Below, piece by piece: positions 40,517 through 44,378 of a stretch of 44,378 nucleotides of DNA; within the stretch, counting starts at the first letter, position 1; each line of letters begins with the position of its first letter. Made by a program: the position numbers and the translations under genes. This DNA comes from JAVBNA01 sp031551875 (GTDB taxonomy: Bacteria; Bacillota; Clostridia; Oscillospirales; Acutalibacteraceae): NCBI GenBank assembly GCA_031551875.1, contig JAVBNA010000032.1, forward strand, positions 1 to 44,378. Reading direction: 5' to 3'. The notes beneath the pieces are model-generated. The model was not told the origin of the DNA. It did no database searches and saw only the letters and a list, made by a program, of their open reading frames with translations.

Positions 40517-43500
40517 TTATGATTTGGATTCTTCAAGTTCTTTTTGCGTGTTGTAGAGCTTCGTGTAATATTCGCTGAGCATGCGCGCGGAGGAAAATTG
40601 CTTGTAGGCCATCTTGATGCTCTCGCGCATCATCCTGCGCCACTGGTCGGGGTTCTTCTCATACAGCGGCAGGATCTCCTCGGTGATCAGCTCCGCACAG
40701 CGGGCGGCATCCTTTTCGTCCTCACGCCCGCCGTCCATGCTGCCGATCTGCCAGCCGTTGACGCCGTGGTCACAGGCCTCCGCCCACCAGCCGTCGGGCA
40801 CGCCGAGCATCAGCGCGCCGTTCATCGCCGCTTTGATCCCCGAAACCCCGCAGGCCTCGGTGCCGCGGCGGGGCATATTGAGCCACACGTCGCAGCCCCG
40901 TGTGATCAGCCTGCCAATGTTCAGGTCATAGTCCTGCATGAAAGCGATCGCCTCGGGATAGCGGATCGACCACTTATACATCTGCGCCACCAGACGCTTG
41001 CCCTCCAGGTCTCCCGGATGCGCCTTGCCCGACAGCACGATCTGAAGCTTGCCGGACGATATCAGGGGTTCCAGCCGGTCAAACTCCCGGAAAAGCAGGG
41101 TGTTTCGTTTGGCGGTTGTCACCCGACGCGCCAACCCGATGGTCAGCACATCCTCTTTGAGCCTGCGCCCGCTGTGCCGTTTGATCTCCTCAAACAGGCG
41201 CTTCTTGAGCAGGGTATGGGGTATCAGCAGGTCGCTCCTGTTCTGCACGGCCTCGGCGATGGCGCGGTCCATCCAGCTCGAAATGTGAAGTCCGCTTGTG
41301 ATCGAGCTGAGCTGCGGCACGCCGGGCAGCTTTGCATACGCCCGGGACAGGTTCTGCCCGTGCTTCACCGAGACGCCGTGCGCCGCATAGGACATGCGCA
41401 GCGCCGCCGTGGTCATGTGGAAGGGGCTGCCCCCCAAAAACTCCATCTCGCGCCGCGTCAGCCCGCAGCCTGCGCCCATGTACTCGAGAAGCTCGAGCGA
41501 ATAGGTCTCGCCCGCCGTGACCGGCGCTGTATTCATCGTATAGACCAGCTTATTTTTGATGCGCTCATACGCCTGCTCAAACAGGCAGCCGAAGCCCACC
41601 TGGTCGGCCATCAGCTTGATGCCCGCAAACAGCGGGTGGCTGTCAGCCAGATGGTAGACGTCCACCTCAATGCCCAGCTCCTGCAGTGCGAGCACGCCAC
41701 CGATGCCGAGGATCATCTCCTGTGCGACCCGTTCTTCCTCAAACCCGCCGTAGATCTGGCCGGTCAGCAGACGGTCGCTGCCCTCGTTTCCGGCCGCGTC
41801 GAGCAGGTACAACGGCACGCTGCCGAACCGCTCGCACAGCCAGATTTTGAGTGTGACCTCCCGTCCGCGGATGGGCAGTGAAACCTGTACGCCGGTGTCC
41901 TTGAGAAATTCGTAGCGGTTTTCGGGGAAGCAGTCAATGGCCTTGCCGTCGGCGGCAATCAGCTGCCGTCCGGAGCCCTGCCTCCACAGAATCCCAACGC
42001 CCACCACGGGCTTGCCCATATCCTTCGCCGTTTTGAGCACGTCGCCCGCCAGCACGCCCAGTTCCCCCGCATAGGTTTGCAGGGCGGCGTCCAGCGCAAA
42101 CTCCATGGAGAAATAGGCCACCCGTTTTTCTTTGGACGGCTTCTTCGCTTCCTCCTGCTTGCGCGCAAAATCGGGCAGCATCCCGTCGGGCACCGGCTCA
42201 CGCTTGATTTTCGGCGCGGCGACGGGCGTCTCGGACTGTGCTGCCGGCTCGGTTTTGTTCTGCAACGCGAATTCCGCGGATTTCTTTTTCTTTTTCGGGG
42301 TCTCTCCCGGACGCAGCAGCGACGCCATGACCAGCACGCCGTAGCCGCCCATTGTTCCGTCCACGGTGGCACGCTTGGCATAGAGCACCTTGCGCTCCCC
42401 GTCAATCAGCTTTTCGGGCACGACATGGAAGGGACGGTCGGTGCGGTTGACCACGGCCAGAAACCGTTTGTCCCCGGTCTGGTACTTGAGCACCAGCACG
42501 GGCGTGTCCGCCATCATCAGCCGCAGATCCAGATGCTCGGGCTGTAAGAGGTCGGCGTATACCTTGCGCATGCGCGATATGAGCAGCAGCCGCTCACAGA
42601 AATCGCCCGCGTCATCCGCCGTCCAGTCGAAGCAGTAGTTGTCAAAAAAGGCCAGCTTGCCGTACAGGGGATGCCCGTCAGGCAGGGTATAACGCCCCTC
42701 CTCGGTGTTGAGCAGCCCGAGGTTCATGGGCTGGCGCTCCCCCATCTCCATCCCGTTGTTGATAAACAGCACGGCATTGGGCACCAGCGCGGCAATCCAC
42801 AGCACCGCCTCCAAACGCTCGGAGGATTCCATGATCCCGAGGGCGCGGGGCGTGTCCGCAGTCTCAAGCGCCGCCGTCACGGGCAGCGCTGAGTCGATGT
42901 GCTCAAAAAGCAGGCTGCCGAAATCGTCGGCGGACAATGCGTCCCAGTCAAAGCACAGCTCGCCCAGAATAAAGTCGTACCCCTCTTCGGCCGCCTCGGG
43001 CGCATATTGAGTTTCAAATTCCTCCGACCAGAAAATAAACTCCGGCTTGCTCTCACGCGAGCGGTCGATGATGGTTTTGACAAGATCGGCCGGCAACGTG
43101 TGCGCCATGTCGATGCGCGCGCCGTCAATGCCGTAGGTTTCAATGTAATGGGGAATGACCGCCTCCAGATACCGCCACAGCCCGAAGTTGGGCAGCTTGC
43201 CCGGAAAGAGGCGGGTCTGCACGCCGTCCTGCACGAGAAACGGGGTGTGCACGCCGGGGAAATACTGAGCGGCAGCGGGGCTGTTGTCAAAGTACATGCG
43301 GTAATAAGTGATGTCCGACCAGGTGGGCTGAGGGTCGTTGATGGTGTCGGGGAAGGCGGGCAGAGTCTCCTTTCGAAGCCGCTGTGCCGACACGGCCATG
43401 AGCGGCTCGCCGAGAAATGCGCTTTCCTCCAGAATGTCCTTCCACTCGGCGCGTTCGGGCGCTTCCATAAAGCAGCCCACATGCGCCTTCATGTCGGGCG

Positions 43501-44212
43501 CGCTGTACAGCAGGGGAATATTTTCCTCACACACCACCTCGTGGGGCAGATCCTCCACCTCGGGCGCACCCATTGCGCCCGCCTTTTCAGAATCCACCCA
43601 GTAAAACCATTCGGGATGGCTTTGAATCAGGATGTTGTCCCGAGCCGCGGTGCGCAGCACAAAGTCCAGCATCACCCGGATGCCCAGATGATGACACAGC
43701 GTCACGAGGGCGTAAAACTCCTCCTCGGGCGTTACGCCCGGCAGATGGGGGTCGTGCAGCGCAGCGTCAATCGTCATAATGTCCCCGACCGCATAGGGCG
43801 AGGGCAGTTCCCCTTTCAGCGAGGTGCCGCTCGTAGTAAAAACCGGCAGCAGGTAGACCGTGTCCACCCCGCGCTGAATGAGCAGGGGCAGCAGCGCCAT
43901 GGTTTTTAATAGCGTACCGCCGTGGATCTCAATGCCGTCCTCGCCGTGACGCCACGCGGAAAAAGCCCGGGGCATGAGCGAATAGACCAGCGAGCTTTTG
44001 AGGTCTGCGCTGAGCTTCTGGGCAGGCGCACTGAGGGTGGTTTCCAGGCAGGCGGCGTAGAACCGGAAGGGATTGACCGAAATTTCGCCCGGCCTGTCCT
44101 CCGATTGTGTGCCCTGAATCCCCACATAATTCCAGCTTTTCGGTATATAATAGTCTTCCCCGTCGTGCTTTTGACTCTTGAGCACGTCAATCAGAGTGGA
44201 AATGTCTTTCAT
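40517..44212 (-). CDS. Fusion of a GlgE-like GH13 domain and an alpha-glucan phosphorylase-like domain
   Basis: 1231 residues, ATG at 44212 with AAGGAT upstream. Residues 90-620 are a GH13 barrel: VMLDFVLRTAARDNILIQSH followed by PEWFYW, nucleophile Asp368 in GARIDMAHT, general acid Glu397 in FWSEEFE, and Asp453 in ALETADTPRAL, then LFINNGMEMGER. The HPEWF motif, the lack of the NH of region I and the ADTP in place of HD recall GlgE maltosyltransferases more than ordinary amylases. A Lys/Pro/Ala-rich linker (about 640-690) leads to a GT35-like part: RVAYFSMEFALDAALQTYAG, VVGVGILWRQGSGRQ, VYHLADSHPLFAGI, and NMPRRGTEACGVSGIKAAMN with the PLP Lys1127, then LGVPDGWWAEA. Phosphorylases use phosphate to release glucose-1-phosphate from glucans. 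Storage-glucan metabolism is inferred; the exact reactions are open. Confidence 0.85.
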   Translation of the reverse strand: MKDISTLIDVLKSQKHDGEDYYIPKSWNYVGIQGTQSEDRPGEISVNPFRFYAACLETTLSAPAQKLSADLKSSLVYSLMPRAFSAWRHGEDGIEIHGGTLLKTMALLPLLIQRGVDTVYLLPVFTTSGTSLKGELPSPYAVGDIMTIDAALHDPHLPGVTPEEEFYALVTLCHHLGIRVMLDFVLRTAARDNILIQSHPEWFYWVDSEKAGAMGAPEVEDLPHEVVCEENIPLLYSAPDMKAHVGCFMEAPERAEWKDILEESAFLGEPLMAVSAQRLRKETLPAFPDTINDPQPTWSDITYYRMYFDNSPAAAQYFPGVHTPFLVQDGVQTRLFPGKLPNFGLWRYLEAVIPHYIETYGIDGARIDMAHTLPADLVKTIIDRSRESKPEFIFWSEEFETQYAPEAAEEGYDFILGELCFDWDALSADDFGSLLFEHIDSALPVTAALETADTPRALGIMESSERLEAVLWIAALVPNAVLFINNGMEMGERQPMNLGLLNTEEGRYTLPDGHPLYGKLAFFDNYCFDWTADDAGDFCERLLLISRMRKVYADLLQPEHLDLRLMMADTPVLVLKYQTGDKRFLAVVNRTDRPFHVVPEKLIDGERKVLYAKRATVDGTMGGYGVLVMASLLRPGETPKKKKKSAEFALQNKTEPAAQSETPVAAPKIKREPVPDGMLPDFARKQEEAKKPSKEKRVAYFSMEFALDAALQTYAGELGVLAGDVLKTAKDMGKPVVGVGILWRQGSGRQLIAADGKAIDCFPENRYEFLKDTGVQVSLPIRGREVTLKIWLCERFGSVPLYLLDAAGNEGSDRLLTGQIYGGFEEERVAQEMILGIGGVLALQELGIEVDVYHLADSHPLFAGIKLMADQVGFGCLFEQAYERIKNKLVYTMNTAPVTAGETYSLELLEYMGAGCGLTRREMEFLGGSPFHMTTAALRMSYAAHGVSVKHGQNLSRAYAKLPGVPQLSSITSGLHISSWMDRAIAEAVQNRSDLLIPHTLLKKRLFEEIKRHSGRRLKEDVLTIGLARRVTTAKRNTLLFREFDRLEPLISSGKLQIVLSGKAHPGDLEGKRLVAQMYKWSIRYPEAIAFMQDYDLNIGRLITRGCDVWLNMPRRGTEACGVSGIKAAMNGALMLGVPDGWWAEACDHGVNGWQIGSMDGGREDEKDAARCAELITEEILPLYEKNPDQWRRMMRESIKMAYKQFSSARMLSEYYTKLYNTQKELEESKS

Positions 44213-44263
44213 GTTGGTGTCATCCTTTTTCCCTGGAACGTATTGTAAAGTTAAATGAAAGTT

Positions 44264-44337
44264 GAGAACCCCTCATCCTTAGTGGTACAATGTTTCTGCT
44301 ACAAAACGCGTACCTCCCAAAAGAAAGAGGAGTTCTC
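44264..44337. repeat. Imperfect inverted repeat flanking the start of an edge gene
   Basis: GAGAACCCCTC (44264-44274) and GAGGAGTTCTC (44327-44337) are inverted with one mismatch. The right arm overlaps the ribosome site of the partial gene that starts at 44338. It could be a regulatory stem masking that site, or the edge of an insertion element. Confidence 0.4.
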
Positions 44338-44378
44338 ATGCAGAAAGTATACCAATTCAGATGCCCAAAATGCAACAA
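44338..44378 (+). CDS. Partial gene, N-terminus with CxxC (zinc-ribbon-like start)
   Basis: Thirteen complete codons before the window ends: MQKVYQFRCPKCN. AAAGAGGAG precedes the ATG at good spacing, so it looks like a real start. The CPxC pattern suggests the first half of a zinc ribbon, as found at the start of several transposases and small regulatory proteins. Nothing more can be said from this window. Confidence 0.5.
   Translation, partial: MQKVYQFRCPKCN

Noticed and set aside
40544..41881. Plus-strand open frame (445 codons) opposite the phosphorylase half of the fusion
   Set aside because: Antisense shadow; the minus strand shows continuous conserved phosphorylase motifs.

Overview
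The window looks like a chromosomal segment from a Gram-positive, moderately GC-rich anaerobe of class Clostridia, probably the Ruminococcaceae/Oscillospirales side. This is inferred from gene content (cell-wall sorting signals, D-Ala-D-Ala ligase, glutamate racemase, DUF1934 and TcdA genes), AGGAGG-type ribosome sites and sigma-A promoters; no rRNA or marker gene fixes the species.

Left third (1-16 kb): two consecutive cassettes on the minus strand. Each has an ECF-type sigma-70 factor fused to a membrane segment and an extracytoplasmic domain, followed by a giant wall-anchored surface protein. Cassette A is the sigma at 5696-7171 and a 1748-residue pilin-like protein with six isopeptide-type repeats (272-5518). 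Cassette B is the sigma at 14230-15615 and a 2029-residue protein with an SdrD-B-like domain and eight InlB-type repeats (8084-14173). Both surface proteins end in a non-canonical IPxTG sorting signal. A truncated IS5-like transposase gene and a perfect 26-bp inverted repeat lie between the cassettes. I regard this paired arrangement as the best candidate for an undescribed system: a one-protein transmembrane sigma switch controlling its own adhesin.

Junction (15.6-17.1 kb): a mobile-element scar, with a decayed serine-recombinase C-terminus carrying a one-base frameshift, a small Cys-rich protein gene, tandem terminators and a tRNA-Pro(GGG) with a consensus promoter.

Middle (17.3-29.7 kb): an HtrA/DegP-like protease; an SDR dehydratase plus ROK regulator operon; a flippase-like membrane protein plus GT2 glycosyltransferase operon; an SPFH/prohibitin protein with an AIM24-family protein; and the operon ddl-murI-DUF1934-argS (peptidoglycan precursors and arginyl-tRNA).

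Right third (29.7-44.4 kb): a translationally coupled response regulator, sensor kinase and tcdA set, divergent from a CDF cation transporter; a BceS-like kinase that lacks the phosphoacceptor histidine; a 29-cysteine protein of unknown role; a PocR-AraC regulator; two unrelated flavoprotein families (COG2509 and HI0933/BaiN) in an operon behind a 1231-residue fusion of a GlgE-like GH13 domain to an alpha-glucan phosphorylase-like domain; and the first 13 codons of a CxxC protein at the window edge. Many genes are bounded by clear rho-independent terminators.
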